DNA of 64,000 nt from Theristus sp. LFF4_11. Its lineage: Eukaryota; Nematoda; Chromadorea; Monhysterida; Xyalidae. Below, one piece after another: positions 1-13,229 of the stretch. Numbering within the stretch: the stretch's first letter is position 1; every line of letters starts with the position of its first letter. The translations under genes and the position numbers were made by a program. The stretch covers positions 62,001-126,000 of the forward strand of contig JASANC010003917.1 in the NCBI GenBank assembly GCA_030248135.1, read 5' to 3'. The notes beneath the pieces were generated by a model. That model had not been told where the DNA came from. It saw only the letters and a list, made by a program, of their open reading frames with translations, and did no database searches.

Positions 1-3000
1 GTACGCAAAGCTCGTCTCCCAGTGGCCCGTCCAATGATTGTGCTTCTTCACGTCAATCACCTCACCCAGCTGATCCAAAAGCGACCAATACGCTTCGCAA
101 GTGTTCGCGCAAACGTTGTTCTGGACGAAAGTTTGAAAATGAAATCAGTCGGTTGCCAATTTTGTCAAATTGCTAGTTATGGTTTATGAGTAACTCTTGT
201 CCTGAAAGCACATTCATGAAATAGTAAGTATCGCGACGCATAGATAGTAGCACAGTGATGCTTCTTTTGCAACAATCAGCACTAGCTAGGCGACTTTTGC
301 AAATATATCAATCTACTTTAGTCCTGCACATATTCCACCGAATCGCAACTGCAACCGAGGGAATCAGGAGAAAACGTAAAGCGATAAAAAGTGCAAAACC
401 GTGAAGTATTAACTACAGACGTATAATTTTGCAATCTTTGTTTTTGCTTTGAAAACTGATTAAAATCTATGCAAAAGAATGTCAAAACCACCATACCCCA
501 TTTTCGAGAACTTTCTCTGTTTCAGTTTCAGACGAAACAACATAAAACAGATGCATCGTAGCAACAAGGCGGCTCGGTTGGCGATCAACCAAAGTTCTCA
601 GTGTTTCATAGAAACCATCCGCTCGACTGTCCAATGACACGACGTTCTGCAAAAAAAGATCAATAAAAGAAGCCTCGTTTACATCCTACGCTGCTGATTG
701 GCTCTGATACTTGAATTAATTGTGTGCGTTGATTGGTCGAATCTGTATGGAGAATGATGCAGCAGATCACGTTGTTTTTCGCAACTTTCTATCAACAATG
801 AACCAATCGATGGATCAATCAGATCTACAACACAATATGACTAGACGATTAAAAAGGACTGGAAAAAAATTTTTTCTCAACAATGACCAATAAAAATCAT
901 AGTAACCATTGACTTTGCCAATGACCAATAGTAAAATTTCACCTCAGTGTTTCCAGGACGCAAGAATCCCAGATCATGCAACAGCAGTCGGCCGATTTCG
1001 CACGTTGGGCTCGGTCTAGAAAGAAACGAAACAAAAGCAGATTCGACAAAGAAAACATGTGCGATGAACCTGCAAAAAACCCGGTTCCAGCAAAGGTCTC
1101 CGTTTGATACGCTGTTCTTGCAGTTTTATCGGAGCTCCTGCGGTTCGCGAAATAAAAGAAATTAATAAAATTATATGAATTATATGAATGAAATTAATTA
1201 TATGAAACGGTTCAAAAACGCGACCAATCAGCTGGCATCACAAAAAAGTGCGCATTCCACTTTCTAATAAAAAAAACGTTCACAAAAACAACAAACGCAT
1301 GCGGTTTTGACTCGTGCGTCCGAAAATCGGAAGCTTTTGGTTGATACTGATCCGCTTCGGACGCAGCCGCTACCAATTTCTCGGTCAATCGGCGAGTTTC
1401 GGACGTTTGGCGAAGTTCCGGAGTGAGATTGTCACTGGAAAAAAAACTGCTTCATAACCGTTTCAAAAAAAAGCGTTACCAACCCGACATTCGCAATCCA
1501 AACTAAAAATCACAAAGTGATGACTACACAACTACACAGAATCCAAAAAAGAACCTGTCAACTTGGTGGTTCTGCAACCCAAAAGCTACCGGTTGGGTTT
1601 GATCCCCACATGAAAAATGGATGACACACATTCGCCCGTGTGTAGCACGCTGTTCTAGTAACTTACTTTCCGATTCGCGTCTTACTTCCCTCCCGGTCAC
1701 GCCACCAATGCAATACAATACTCACATTGCACATTTACTGTTCACGAACAGCTCGGACGGCATTTGCGCGGGCCACTGCCTCAGGCCGGAGAGCGGGCGG
1801 CTCCCGCGACCGTCAACGGGCGGTGCGACGGGTCGCGGCACCCAGTCGGGCGGGCACGGGTCGCCCGGGAGGCGCGGTCGCAGTTCGAAACGGTACGCGC
1901 GCGCGCGGCACTGCGCCGACCGCAACACGCAGACGCACGTCGGCACACCTGAGAGATTGTGGAAGGCCGGCGTTTAGGGTGCAGTCGAAGTCGGAACTCT
2001 AGATTACAGGCTGTGTCGGCTGATTGGTTGGTGATCATCACGTGCATGCATGCCTTTCTGAGCAGGCACGCTACACCAAAACACCATTAATCACGTTTTC
2101 CGACTTTTCGCAGTCAGTTTCTGCTTCAGCGACGTCACAGCAAATCAACAGCAGTGAGCAGATCAGAGTAAAAACACAATAGAGTAAGCAGAAAAAAACA
2201 GCGCTGATTGGGGACATGATGTTTTGTAAAATCAAACAAGACAACTCACTCACATCAACCAATCAATCGAATGAACAACCCATAACCAACCAAGCAAGCG
2301 ACATTCTCGCAAAGCCAATTGCAAACGCCAACTGAAATCGCCAAACGCAGACTTCTCCTCACCCTCATTATCATTCTCCATCGCTCCAGTCACCTCCAAC
2401 ACCGACAGCAGCAACTGGCTATTCAAAAAGTAATGCTTGAATTGGCGCTCATTCTCCGATGACGCGAAACTCTGATGGTCGCCGTTGTCGCCATTGCAAA
2501 CGGAGGAGCCAATCAGCGTGTTGCACTCGTTCGCGGCGTACAATGATTGGACGAACGCCTCATCCTCGACCGGCCCACGAAACGCGTCGCGCGATAGGTT
2601 CGGCTGAAAGTTGCGAAAAATGGATGGAAGAAAAAAATCGATTTGTCGTTGGCCAGATTCAATACTAGGCTCAGATCGGCATTCAGTCGTCTATCTATAC
2701 AAAACACATTTTCAAGGGAACGCTATTCATGGTTTTGAATCACTGAAAGCGGGTCTATCATGCAGTTTTACTAAAAAATTAAAACGGTTAAAAAATCAAG
2801 CGCTTAAAATCAATCAGAAACTAAAGATTCCCCAACGCACGCCCAATCAACCACGTAATCGTTGCTTCCTCGAGAATGAGCACGCAAATTATAGAATTTT
2901 TTCCAATAAACTCCAAAATTCCACTTACTCCGCCGTCAAAAACGCTGAAAATCAACTGCTCCGCGACGTGCTGCACCCGCAAGCTGGCCGGATTTTTCAC

Positions 3001-6000
3001 GACCGGGCTTTGTAAACCATTGCTTTCAATCAGCGGCTGAAAAACGCAGTTTGAATTGTTCAAAATGTTGAGTCGACGTTCAAACGAACGCGCACATGCA
3101 AAGAAGTCTGCCTGTCTTCATATTTTCATATTCAGAGGAAGTCTTCTCGTAATTCTGAGATACGCAAGTGCTATTCGACTTTGGTTGAGCAGAGAAAAAT
3201 TGTGAAACCCAATAGAAAAGTCGGAACATCAACTGGCAAACTGGCGACGAAAGCATCACAATTGCGACCTGTCTTTTGCTGCCCGCCACGCCCAATTCGA
3301 CCGTGTCCGCGAGCACTTCCAGTAACGACGGATTCTGTTTCAAGCAACGATCCGACGAACGGTGCAACCAGACCTGCAGCCAGTGCAGTGTGAAAAGTCA
3401 TGGCACACGTTTTTCTGTCACGATTTCGTTCGCGGCGCACGGAAGCGCACAGAATCCACCACCGTAAACTCAGTATTTTGTCCGTTTCTCATAAAAATTT
3501 TCCGCACCGCCAAAACCAAGCACAGTAACCAAATCCAAACGAAGCTCGCTGCGGTTGCACAGTGGCATCCACAGGCGCACACGTACGATTCCACACGATC
3601 ACCGTTTGATGTGTTGCGCGACCGTGCAACATCCCTGTGTTTCGCAACCAAGTGCACGGCTCCTATCAGCTCACCTGAATACAAGAGTAAGCAGCAACGA
3701 CGACCGAATGGAGATCACGCGAGTGCGCCGGCGGCGGCCGCAGCAGCTGACTCTCGATCAACGCGCACACCGCAGTCACCACCATCGAGCAGACGCTGCG
3801 GCGTTTCGTGTCCGCTGATTTCAGGACACCGTTCGTCAGAAGCGTCACCGTCGGAATCACTGTGAAGATTGAAGAATGTTGAATGAGCTGCGTGAAATGG
3901 GTCGCCGACTGGCGGCTTGTTTTCGAATAGTAAAGCGATTGGAAATTGTCCAAATTAGCACTCAACTAAATCTATAACTTCGGATTCGCATTCTTTTGGA
4001 GATTTTAGCGACCCGAAAGCCACCGAAATTGAGACAGAGCTGCTTCCAGGAACGAGTGGGGCTTATTGGCTGTCTCCTCTTGTGGTAAAAGCATTGGGAC
4101 ACGGGGGACTCAGACGTCCACACAACACCACACACCAGAACTAAACCACCGCAGTTTGGTACAATCGTGAACCCAGCCGGGGGGGGGGGCGGCTGGAGTT
4201 ACGAAAAACCAATAAGAAACGTCGGTCATCTTTGAACAAGCAATCAGGCCCTTGCAACTCGAAACGAAACCGGACAAACCGGGCACCGCATTGAGCATCC
4301 GCTGCTGGCAGCAAGCGGCCATTGCCGCCAGACTGTCCAGTGCGGCCATGCACACCGCGTAGTCGGTCGGCCATTTCGCGCACAGCTGATCCGTGATCAG
4401 TTGCACCAAATCGCAGAGCGCGTGCGAGGCGTACGCTACGTCGGGAAAGAATGACTAATTTTCACGGTGATAAAATGATGCAGAAGTAAGGGCGCATTCA
4501 TGGTGCAGTATTCAGTGACCGCACAACCATGTTAAAACATAGCTGCACGGGCACTAAATACTGCAACATGAATTGCCTCAAGGAAAACTCATGCAGTATG
4601 TGCATTCTGGCATAGGAATCGATTGACTACATGATTGCACCAATCGCTGAGCACAATTCAAAAGCAACCAATCCACCGATTGCCAACGATTCACCGTTCG
4701 ACAGTTGCACTGGAACTAAATTACTACTGACGACGACCAGTACTAATTGTAAGTTGACATGCTGGATTCGCTGCATCTCAATTATACACGAAGAATCAAT
4801 TTAGTCCAGTGCCAAGTGTCACCCACAACCAAAGGTTTCGTTTACCTTCCTCATGGGAGTCCACGTTGCTTTCCCACGCGCTGCACTCATCCATGAACAT
4901 CGTGCAAAGTGCTGAAAAGAGCGACTCGAATGAATGGCACAAACACGCAAACTCGCGTAAATATCCAACATCTCAAAATTAAGCCCATATTGACTGATCG
5001 CAAGAAGTAGCAACAAACCATAAATTGTAGCAAGGCAGGTACGTAAAACTGCAACGACTTCAAGGGCAAAGCCAATCAACTAATTGCATAGGAGAAATTG
5101 CATAAATTACACTTTCACACCAAAAACTCCGGAACAACACAAAAACCACCACTCACAAAGACACCATTGTATTGCGGTTGAATCCGTCTCGTTGCGTAGG
5201 CATTGCTGTAGAATGGACATGATCTTCGGGCGAAGACCGATAAACGAATGCTGCTCAGTGGTGTGAACGATGTCTGAACCGTCGCAAAAAAATAGTTTAG
5301 AGCGTGGCAATTCAAGAAAAAAAGTTAGACATTTTGCAACTTCGAGAGTTTGTGAAACCACATTCTGCAAGATTCTGCAACCACACAAAGGACGAGCTGT
5401 TTTTCACTGATTCTTGGCCTCGACATCAGCTCATTGCGCTACTACGGTTCGTAATCGTCACGAAAAACTTCGAGAAAAAAAACAAATAAGGGAGAAATAT
5501 CCAATACGGCTGAAGCTGCGCTACATGTGCCGCCCACATGATTTTTTTTCAAAATTTCAATGCAATTTTTTCCTTGTTATGCGGCACGCCCTTGCGCTTC
5601 CCATTCTTCGGTTTTTACACTGACACTTCCCTGCGAAACTACCGTTTCCAGCCGAATAGCTGTAATTTCATCGAGTCGCACTGATTGGTTGCCCGAATGT
5701 GATGCGCAGCCAATCAGAATGCGACTTCCAATCAAGACACTCACCAGCAACCGTGGACGATCCATAGTGAGAAGGCGCTGAGAGAATGGTGGCCAACATG
5801 CGCAGACAGGCACGGTTGACGTCGGTTGTGCTGATGGAGGGATGCAGTCTGGAAATGATGTATGATGACGTCAGTATGTTGAAAGAGCGCAAAAACAGTC
5901 AGCAAAACATGCCCAATGAACGCTTTCAGACTGTCATACAGATTTTCTCAAGATAGTGCACACTTTCTGATCACAAACCCCGTGATGTTGCAAATCAACC

Positions 6001-9000
6001 AAGTTGTAGGATGATTCTCTGCATTTCGGCCTGGCCAACATCATATGCAGAAGAGGGGTGGCCTCATCAGTGATGTGCTCCTCTTGAACCATTTGAGTTG
6101 AGATAAAAAACTTGTGCAACAGCTGATTCACAGGAAATGACAACAAAGTCAATGACAACAAACAAACACGCACTGACAGACACGCATGCGATGCTGCGGC
6201 AGCGCGCGTGCGCAAGCAACCCAGGCGCCTGTGTGTTTGCCACTGTGGCTAATAAAGCGAATGCACGGTGTGTGCCCCCGAGTGCGGACATGTCACCTTT
6301 GCGCGCTCCGATACGACTCGCGCATGCAAGCGTCGATGGCGTTCAACATGTGCACAACGAGCAGCTCCGTGCCGCGGTGGCCGCACGCCAGCAGGTCACG
6401 TCCGTGCACTATCGCGGTGCTCATCAGCAGCGTGTCCTTCTGACAGGCAAACAATTTCATGCAATTCAGTTGCCACTAAAAACTTATAAACTGGTCTCCA
6501 TTCTACGTGTGCACACGCATTCCAGTCGCAGAATCCAAAAACAATGATAATAGTGGTGACGAACGGGCCTTACTCAAACTCAAACGCACTGACCGACTGG
6601 AAGACGCGTGTCAACATCGCATAAAATGCGCACAAATGCGCGTTCGCCACCGTTTCACTCGACGCTCGCACGGAGATCAGCTTGCAGAGTGCTGCGACGG
6701 CCTCCGCGCGTCCCGCATCCACGGGCGAGACACCTTGCACCTGTGTGAAAGAAAGTTTTCTTGTGCGAAAATGGGTCCACAAAAAATTTGTCAACCCGGC
6801 TGGTGACCACCGAATTTTCGACGACAAAAAAGACAAAATTTTCTCGAGAAAAAAAAACCGTGGCATGCCATATGGCGTACCACGGAGAACGGCATCGGGA
6901 CGACCGTCTGTCCGACATCGCCGCCACCGCCACCCGAGTGAACGGACACATCCGAGTGCCGGGTGGACTGCTCCAGTGATCGGATCGAGTGCGAATCGCC
7001 ACTGTTCTCGCTACCGCCGCCCGATTGCTCCAGATGTGAGACGGACTCAAAGAGCCACCGACCGAGCAGGTCGAGCAGGTCGGTCACCATCGGCTTCCGC
7101 GACGGAATCGTCAGCGAGCCGAAGTGCACGTGCATCGGTTGCGCTGCAAACAAGCGAACAAACGAACATTTGCTTTCAGCTTGTTGGTCGTTTTTAGTTC
7201 CATTCGTTTTTTACAGAGACGTGGTCACCAATTGTTATGAGTTTCGAGCTTCGACGGTCTTCACTAAAGTAGCCGTCAGTTTGTGCATAAATGAAATATC
7301 AAAAAACGCCATTCAAGATCTCACGAGCGGTTTGATCTTCAGAGACTGATGGTCCGTTTATACCTGACGTATGCGCATACGGCACGGCACGTCACTTTAT
7401 GTCTCGTGTTATTGCATGCTACCGTTCATACCTGACGTACGTCGACGTACGTCTGCATACGTCAGTCAGGTATAAACGGGCTTTGAGATTGATTTGCAGG
7501 CACCGAAAAATCAGGGTTCAGGAAACGACAGGTAGGCACCCTCAAAGAAGTTTTCAAAAAAACCCGCACGAATGTGAAAAAAACAAAGGTATAAAAAATG
7601 CGCACCTTTCAACGAGAGGAACACCAGTTGAGTCGGGCCAAGGCGCACGTTTTTCTCCCAGGCCGTAATCGCAGTCTGCGCTGATTGGCTGACTGCTGAT
7701 TGTTGCTGTGAGACATTTGAAGAGGCGGAGGTTTTGTGAGCGTTGCCGGTGGCTGAAAGAACGTCACGTGACGTGATGTGATTTGAAACTGCAATCAGAT
7801 CACTGTAATTGTAATCCAATAAAACACACGTCTGTTCAGATTTAGTGCACTGGTTTTTTGGTCATGCAAATTACACAGCGCAATTCATAACATTATGTGC
7901 GACGTGATCTGATAGTGATATCACATAAAGAACACTTTTCCGTTTCACAGGCAAATCAAATCTGACAAATGCAGTGTGCTGTAATATGCGCATGCATGTA
8001 ACTGTTCCCGCTTTGTTACACATAGTGTCGTCTCGCTAAAAAAAAACACCAGTTAACGTTTTTTTTAATTTGACACGATTCGAAAACCTTTCAAAGCAGC
8101 AACAAAAAACGCCCCACCAACCGGCCATTCTGCTGCCAGACGTCTGGTGAATGCCGAGCGCTCGATTGAGAATATTCGCCGGTGCACTTTGCGCGCCAAG
8201 CAGTTGATTGGCCGAAGCGCCGTGCAGACTCGCGCTGATTGGCTGGTTCAAATTTGAATTCGCACACTCGGCCTCCGTCGCGGCGTGGTCGCTTTGTGCC
8301 TGCGGCATTGCTCCTCCTCCCGGTGGTACCCCACCGTGGACGTTTCGCGATACGCCGAGGGCGTTGAGCAGCGCCAATGCCTCGCGCGTGATTCGATCCG
8401 CGCACGGCAGCTCGGCGACGTTTGGTTCGCCTAAAAACGATGATTTTTTTCTCGAAGAATTCTCCTGGTTTGCTAACGGCAAATCAGCTTAGCTAAACTC
8501 ATTGATGGATTGGCGCTTTATTGAGTAATACAACATAATAACCACTAGGGATGGAGCCGGTTCCGGTCCGGATTCCGGATTCCGGATTCCGGCGCCTAAA
8601 ATTGGATCCGGATCCGGTCCGGATTCCGGCGCAATTTTGCCGGATCCGGCCGGAATGGCCGAGACCCGCGAATTAACAAGTTGATTCCTCCGTTTCAGAG
8701 CTGTTCAATGGTTTGGCAAATTTGTTTCGGTGCTTTGTTAATTTTGTTGTTGTACATTTGACATGTGATCAGTGAGCGTTGCTTTAGTTTAGTGTTCTGT
8801 TCAATGGTAAATGGTTCACTGCTTTTGTCTTGAGTGGTAAACGTATGTGCAGCATCGTCCACTTTAAAAAACGTGGCTGCCAGCTTTTGGCCGACGTTGT
8901 TGATGAACAATAGCAGTTTTTTTTTGAAATCAGCCATTTTTGTTGGTCATATTCAGTTAGCTGTCAAACAGTTGCTTTTTTGTGAGCCCCAGAACACCAG

Positions 9001-12000
9001 CGATTTTAGCGACATGTGTTACTGTGGGTGTGCGGGGGTGCCGTGATCCCCTAAAACCCGATAAACCCCCCGCCCCCAACGACGAATCCACGAGACGACG
9101 AATCCATTTCAATGGTGTTGCCCGCCGTTTGCGCACTGAAGCAGCGCATCGAACAAGTCGATGCGAGTGGCATTGGTACGACGAAAAAAACGCTGCTGAC
9201 CAGCAACGACACACGCTTCCGTGCGCTTTTCCACAACGAATCCAACATCATGGCCACGTACGTTGATCCGCGATTCAAGAATACTGCAGTCGTCTTCAAA
9301 AATGGAGGTGCGATTCGTTGTGAACTACTTCACATTGCAAAGAAAATCTTGAAACGACCGGAGACGCCCACAAACTGCGACGATATATCCGAAATCGCGA
9401 ACAACGACGATGACGAAAGTGAACGAGAGCTTGAACCAAAAAAGAAATCGACTGGCCTCTACGGAGGCATTGAGTTTCACGCTGCGCGACCGCGCAACCC
9501 GTCAGGCGAATCCAGTCTTGATGACGAACTGCGCGGCGAAATGAATATGTACGAGTCGGATGATTTTATCGACGAACCGGACAAAAGTGATCTCATGCTA
9601 GACTTTTGGCGGGCTGAACTCGTCTAAATACCCCAAACTATCGACAATCGCGCGCAGATACCTGGCACCGCTACCAACAACCGTGGCAAGCGAACGAATG
9701 TTCTCTGAAGCCAGGCAGGTGTTTGTGTACAGCCGATCTCGTCTGTCAACTCAAAACGCCGAAAAGGTCATGTTTCTGAATGGAGTGTTGCCAGCACTTG
9801 ATTATCCCTATGCGATGTGAATTTTGTCAATTGTTGTTGTTGTAATTTTTGGTTGTTCATGTGCTGTGTCTTGCTGACTTTGTTTCTGTGTCTGTGCTGT
9901 TTTATGCTGAAAATGTGATGAAGAAGCGACGAAATGTGCGTAGATGTTTTTTAGACATAAAAAGGCCATTCCGGTCCGGATTCCGGCAATTTTTGCCGGA
10001 TCCGGCCCGGCCGGAATGGGCTTTTGCCGGATCCGGCCCGGATTCCGGCAAATTTGCCGGATCCATCCCTAATAACCACTATAAAAACAAAAAAAGCGTT
10101 ACCGAAAGACAATTTCTCCGCACAAAAAAATCAAACCTTTCACCAAATCAAACACAATCACAAAAAAAACACGAAACGCGTTACCCAAAAACACGTCGAC
10201 CACCCGCCGCAGTCCGGCGATCGCCCTATAAAACGCGTAGTGTTGATTCGGGTGGCGTAGCATTTCGGCCGGGTTGCCGATCAGGTGCAACATGCGCAGC
10301 CAGCACTGCTGCAGTGCCTCCGGCTCCATCTCGCTCGGCACCAGCGATCGACAGTCGTCGCCTGCAAGAAAACATTTTTAAGGATTAACGGGCATTCATG
10401 AAGCAGTATTTGGTGAACGCATAGCCATGTTGTGACACACAGCTATGCGTCACTAAATACTGCGTCATGAATGGCCCGATATGAATGCCCCAGTCCAGTC
10501 AAGAATGTCATGAATGAACGATACGATACGTCATGAATACTCGAGCGACCCGTTTTTGAGAAATGAGGAAACACATCGGAACTGGAGCTGAACGTCGGTG
10601 AATGCGACCGGGTGTTCCATGGTGGTGCTGTGTTCAACACGTGTTCATTCATTGGCAAATGCAAAACAGCCAAGACCCATCCGTATCCGTATCAAGAGCG
10701 ACGGTCTGGTGTATAGCCACAAAACGGCTCAATCGCTTGCGAGAGGATGCTGGTTACCTCGCTCCAGCGCCGTGCTCCACCTCCACCAACCTCAGCGCCG
10801 CCACCCAAACTCGACCAAAATCTCGCCTCCCAAAAACAACACCATTAGAAAACCTACTCAATTGGTTTCGTTGCGCCCGTCCACTGCCACCATCTCCATT
10901 CTCGTGCGTCTTATACAACACTGCCATCAATCTAGCAGTCAGCGCGAGACACGCCCTCGCCCATTGGTCGATCAGCGGGCCGTTACCGCGGTACTTTGCG
11001 CACTGATGAGCGAGCGTCTTCCAGAACGACGGCGACGGAAACTGGCGAATCGCGCACGAGTGAATCCACATTTCGAACAGCACACTGAGCACGCAGACGT
11101 TCAGATCGGCCGAGACTGCTGTTGTCTGGTCGATCGGTTGACTCAGCGAACCATTCGCCTCCATTGGGTGACCTTCTGAAAATCGTTTTGCAAAGTTTTT
11201 TTCTGTGAAAACTAACTTCGGTTCGAGCCAAACCCGACAAAACAAACAACCGATCAGCGTTCGAAATAACGTAACTGGACGTGGAAAAGGTTTCAAGCAA
11301 AAAAACAATAAATCTTGTGTCCTAAGAATGTTCGTGCGTGCGTGCGTGTTATTTTTCGCAGTCTCATACGGCAGAAACGTTTCCGGTATTCGTTGGCCTC
11401 GCATTTACAACATTCCTGTTTGACGAATATAAAATCTCGAATCTCAAAAAACCACCCGACCGGCAACGGATCGCTTCCTGTCCGTCTCCATGACGATCTC
11501 GTTGATCGTCAACAGAAAGCGCAACGCCTCCGGCCAGACGTGCGCGCGCAACGCCGGCGACTCGCACTGCTTCAACAGCGACTGCAGACAGCGCAACATC
11601 AGACGCGCCTCCTTCGTCTGACGGCCGAAGCTGGCGGCGTCGCGTTGCTGGTCGCCGAGCGGACGCGGCACGAACAACGCCACGAGACAGTTGCAGATGC
11701 GCGCGAAATGCGCCGCCGGCTGCTCGCGGATCGGACGAGGGACGGACGGATGCGGCCGCGAGAGCAGGCACGTCAGCCAGGAGGAGCAGAGCTTTACGCA
11801 GTTGCCGATCGTCTCGTGCTCGGTCGCGAACGACAACGTCAGACCGTAGCCGACCACCTGTAGAGTTGCGGTCTCAAAGTTGTCTCCGGTGATGGGTCTG
11901 CGTCTCTTTCCAAAAATCCACCACCACCACAAATCACCATTCACCACCAACCTGTAGCGCCCATCGTACTTGTTCGTCATCATGCAGCAACATAGTTGAC

Positions 12001-12555
12001 TCGGTTTCATTATTTCGATTCATCGCGCCTTGCTGTTGTTGTCCGGCCGATCCCGAAGAAGCCGACGACGATGACGAGGGATCGATTTTCAGTTCATGGC
12101 TGCCGCCGCCCCCGCCGCCGCCACCATGGCGCAATGTTTGCGTCAGCTCGTCGACAATGTTTCCAGCAACCAGAGAGCCGGTACGGCGACTGGAATGGAA
12201 AGTGTCGGGATCGGGAAGATGAACGGGGACTGCTTGTGAGTTTTGATTTTCAGTTTTCTCGGTTTCGTTTACTGCATTAATCATCGTTATTCTGGAAAAG
12301 AAAACGAAATGTCTCAGAGAAGTGCAAATCGTCGAGCGAATTTTTGGTTTGTTTGCAACCAACGACCAACGTGTTGATAACTTGATTGGCATCATTTTAC
12401 CCTCACTCTATCGACAATGGTGTTCGTGGTTGAGATTTCAGACAGAAACAGAAAACCGACCTATTTCACAAACGACATGGGCGCACAAACCTGAACTGCT
12501 CCAAAACAGACGGATCTGCCGGACGCAATTCCAACAACGGCCAATCGGCGAACAT
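1..12555 (-). CDS. RALGAPB: Ral GTPase-activating protein subunit beta (23 exons, 3' part outside window)
   Basis: In animals this non-catalytic subunit pairs with RALGAPA1/2 in the complex that switches off RalA/RalB. Exons (high to low): 12555-12491, 12291-11952, 11857-11461, 11175-~10891, 10361-10185, 8430-8122, 7752-7606, 7143-6881, 6740-~6594, 6439-6297, 5848-5745, 5273-5157, 4911-4846, 4435-4280, 3859-3675, 3373-3269, 3036-2929, 2603-~2291, 1948-~1770, 1434-~1297, 1015-943, 646-497, 120-1. Almost all have GT-AG borders and matching phases. The start MFADWPLLELRP mirrors human MYSEWRSL. Landmarks include GYGLTLSF, FWKTLAHQ, DLLGRWLFES, AGRAEAVAALC, HSRDLHSVVVAAY, VELGVAGSK, NPASLRV and HDLGFLRPGN. 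The last three exons enter the C-terminal Rap/Ran-GAP-like domain, which continues beyond base 1. Exon 6 is low-complexity and poorly conserved. The joins of exons 4/5, 9/10 and 18-20 are the least certain. Introns carry a hAT element, MITEs and short inverted repeats. Confidence 0.93.
4490..4579. repeat. Palindromic MITE family 1 (intronic copy)
   Basis: About 90 bp forming a near-perfect hairpin: GCATTCATGGTGCAGTATT at one end and AATACTGCAACATGAATTGC at the other. It lies in an intron of RALGAPB. The same hairpin recurs at least six more times in the window. Confidence 0.75.
7354..7480. repeat. 127-bp inverted-repeat element in a RALGAPB intron
   Basis: The ends CCGTTTATACCTGACGTATG and CATACGTCAGTCAGGTATAA are near inverse complements, enclosing GC-rich ACGT-containing sequence. 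Fragments with the same GGCACGGCACGTCA core occur near 14,285 and 54,130. It looks like a small non-autonomous DNA transposon; no target duplication was established. Confidence 0.6.
8546..10071 (+). mobile_element. hAT-superfamily DNA transposon, inserted in RALGAPB intron
   Basis: The 1,526-bp element starts TAGGGATGGAGCCGG and ends CCGGATCCATCCCTA, giving terminal inverted repeats of about 15 bp. It is flanked by the 8-bp direct repeat ATAACCAC (8538-8545 and 10072-10079), the target-site length typical of hAT elements. Both ends carry a dense subterminal array of CCGGATTCCGG-type words. The plus strand encodes hAT transposase remnants. It is inserted against the direction of the host gene and lies wholly between RALGAPB exons 5 and 6. 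Confidence 0.92.
9112..9820 (+). pseudogene. hAT transposase C-terminal remnant, frameshifted
   Basis: One reading frame from 9112 to 9627 covers the portion around TYVDPRFKN, a usual motif of the ribonuclease-H-like part of hAT transposases. It stops just after DFWRAELV. From about 9635 a different frame gives the C-terminal hAT dimerisation motif (LSTIARRYLAPLPTTVASER, then MFSEA) and ends in a stop near 9820. A one-base shift around 9,620-9,630 therefore splits the domain. The DNA-binding N-terminus (BED finger) was not found. The copy is presumably unable to move itself. Confidence 0.88.
10390..10477. repeat. Palindromic MITE family 1 (intronic copy)
   Basis: The ends GGGCATTCATGAAGCAGTAT and ATACTGCGTCATGAATGGCC pair into a long hairpin. 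It lies just upstream of RALGAPB exon 5 in the gene's direction. Confidence 0.78.
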
Positions 12556-13229
12556 TTTTGTTTTCGGCGTTTTTGAATTTGAAATTTGACACTTTCATCC
12601 AATCGTCCGTCCGGTGGTGCTCACAGGCTCGCTCACTGCTCAAAAAGAATTGCAATTCGCAATCGACAACACAATCCAATCAGAATCAACACACCGACCT
12701 AAAAAAACATTACAAAAAAAACAAAAATGCCGATTCGAAAAATGTCCCCATAAACGCTTTTTATTTTTTTTATTTGTTTTGAAATGATTTTTACCCCCTC
12801 TAAATTAGGCAACCGGTCGAGATTGTGACAGCCGCTTACTTGATTTTGCTTCATTTGTGTGCTCGTGCCCGTCAGTGATTCGCTTTGTGTACGTGTGCTG
12901 CGACAGACTAAAATTTCCCCCACCTCACTTGAGGTCCCGCAAAAACATGGGGTTGTGGGGCGGGCGGAGTGCGAGTTTAGCACGAGGCCCACGGACGGTG
13001 CGCGGCGAATGAACAAGTTGATAAAACACAAGACACGGTCATCATGTGTTTTTTATAATAAGGCTTGGCTTAGGTGTAGCATAGTTCTGTTTGGTGTTGT
13101 GGATGTATAAAACGAGCCGCCCTGCTAAATCGTGCAGCACCCCTTTTTTCACTTTCCAACGTTCTGAAACAGAAATACAATTTTCCAACTCATTTATTTC
13201 ATTCGCCCACCACTCTTGTTATCATCATC
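12556..13229. promoter_or_regulatory. Divergent intergenic region, probable shared promoter area
   Basis: About 670 bp separate the RALGAPB start codon (minus) from the first candidate ATG of the plus-strand gene. No further coding signal is seen. The stretch is A/T-rich with A-runs near 12,700-12,780 and a GC-rich patch near 12,920-13,010. No convincing TATA box or named factor site was identified, so the promoter role is inferred only from the head-to-head arrangement. Confidence 0.4.

Noticed and set aside
5934..6215. Open frame on minus strand between RALGAPB exons 10 and 11
   Set aside because: Exons 6439-6297 and 5848-5745 join directly in phase and match the family without it, so it is intronic.
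6569..6594. Consensus-like donor GTAAGG at 6,573 for RALGAPB exon 9
   Set aside because: It leaves two bases and breaks the frame of the clearly homologous next exon; the GTCAGT donor at 6,593 keeps phase. Still uncertain without RNA.
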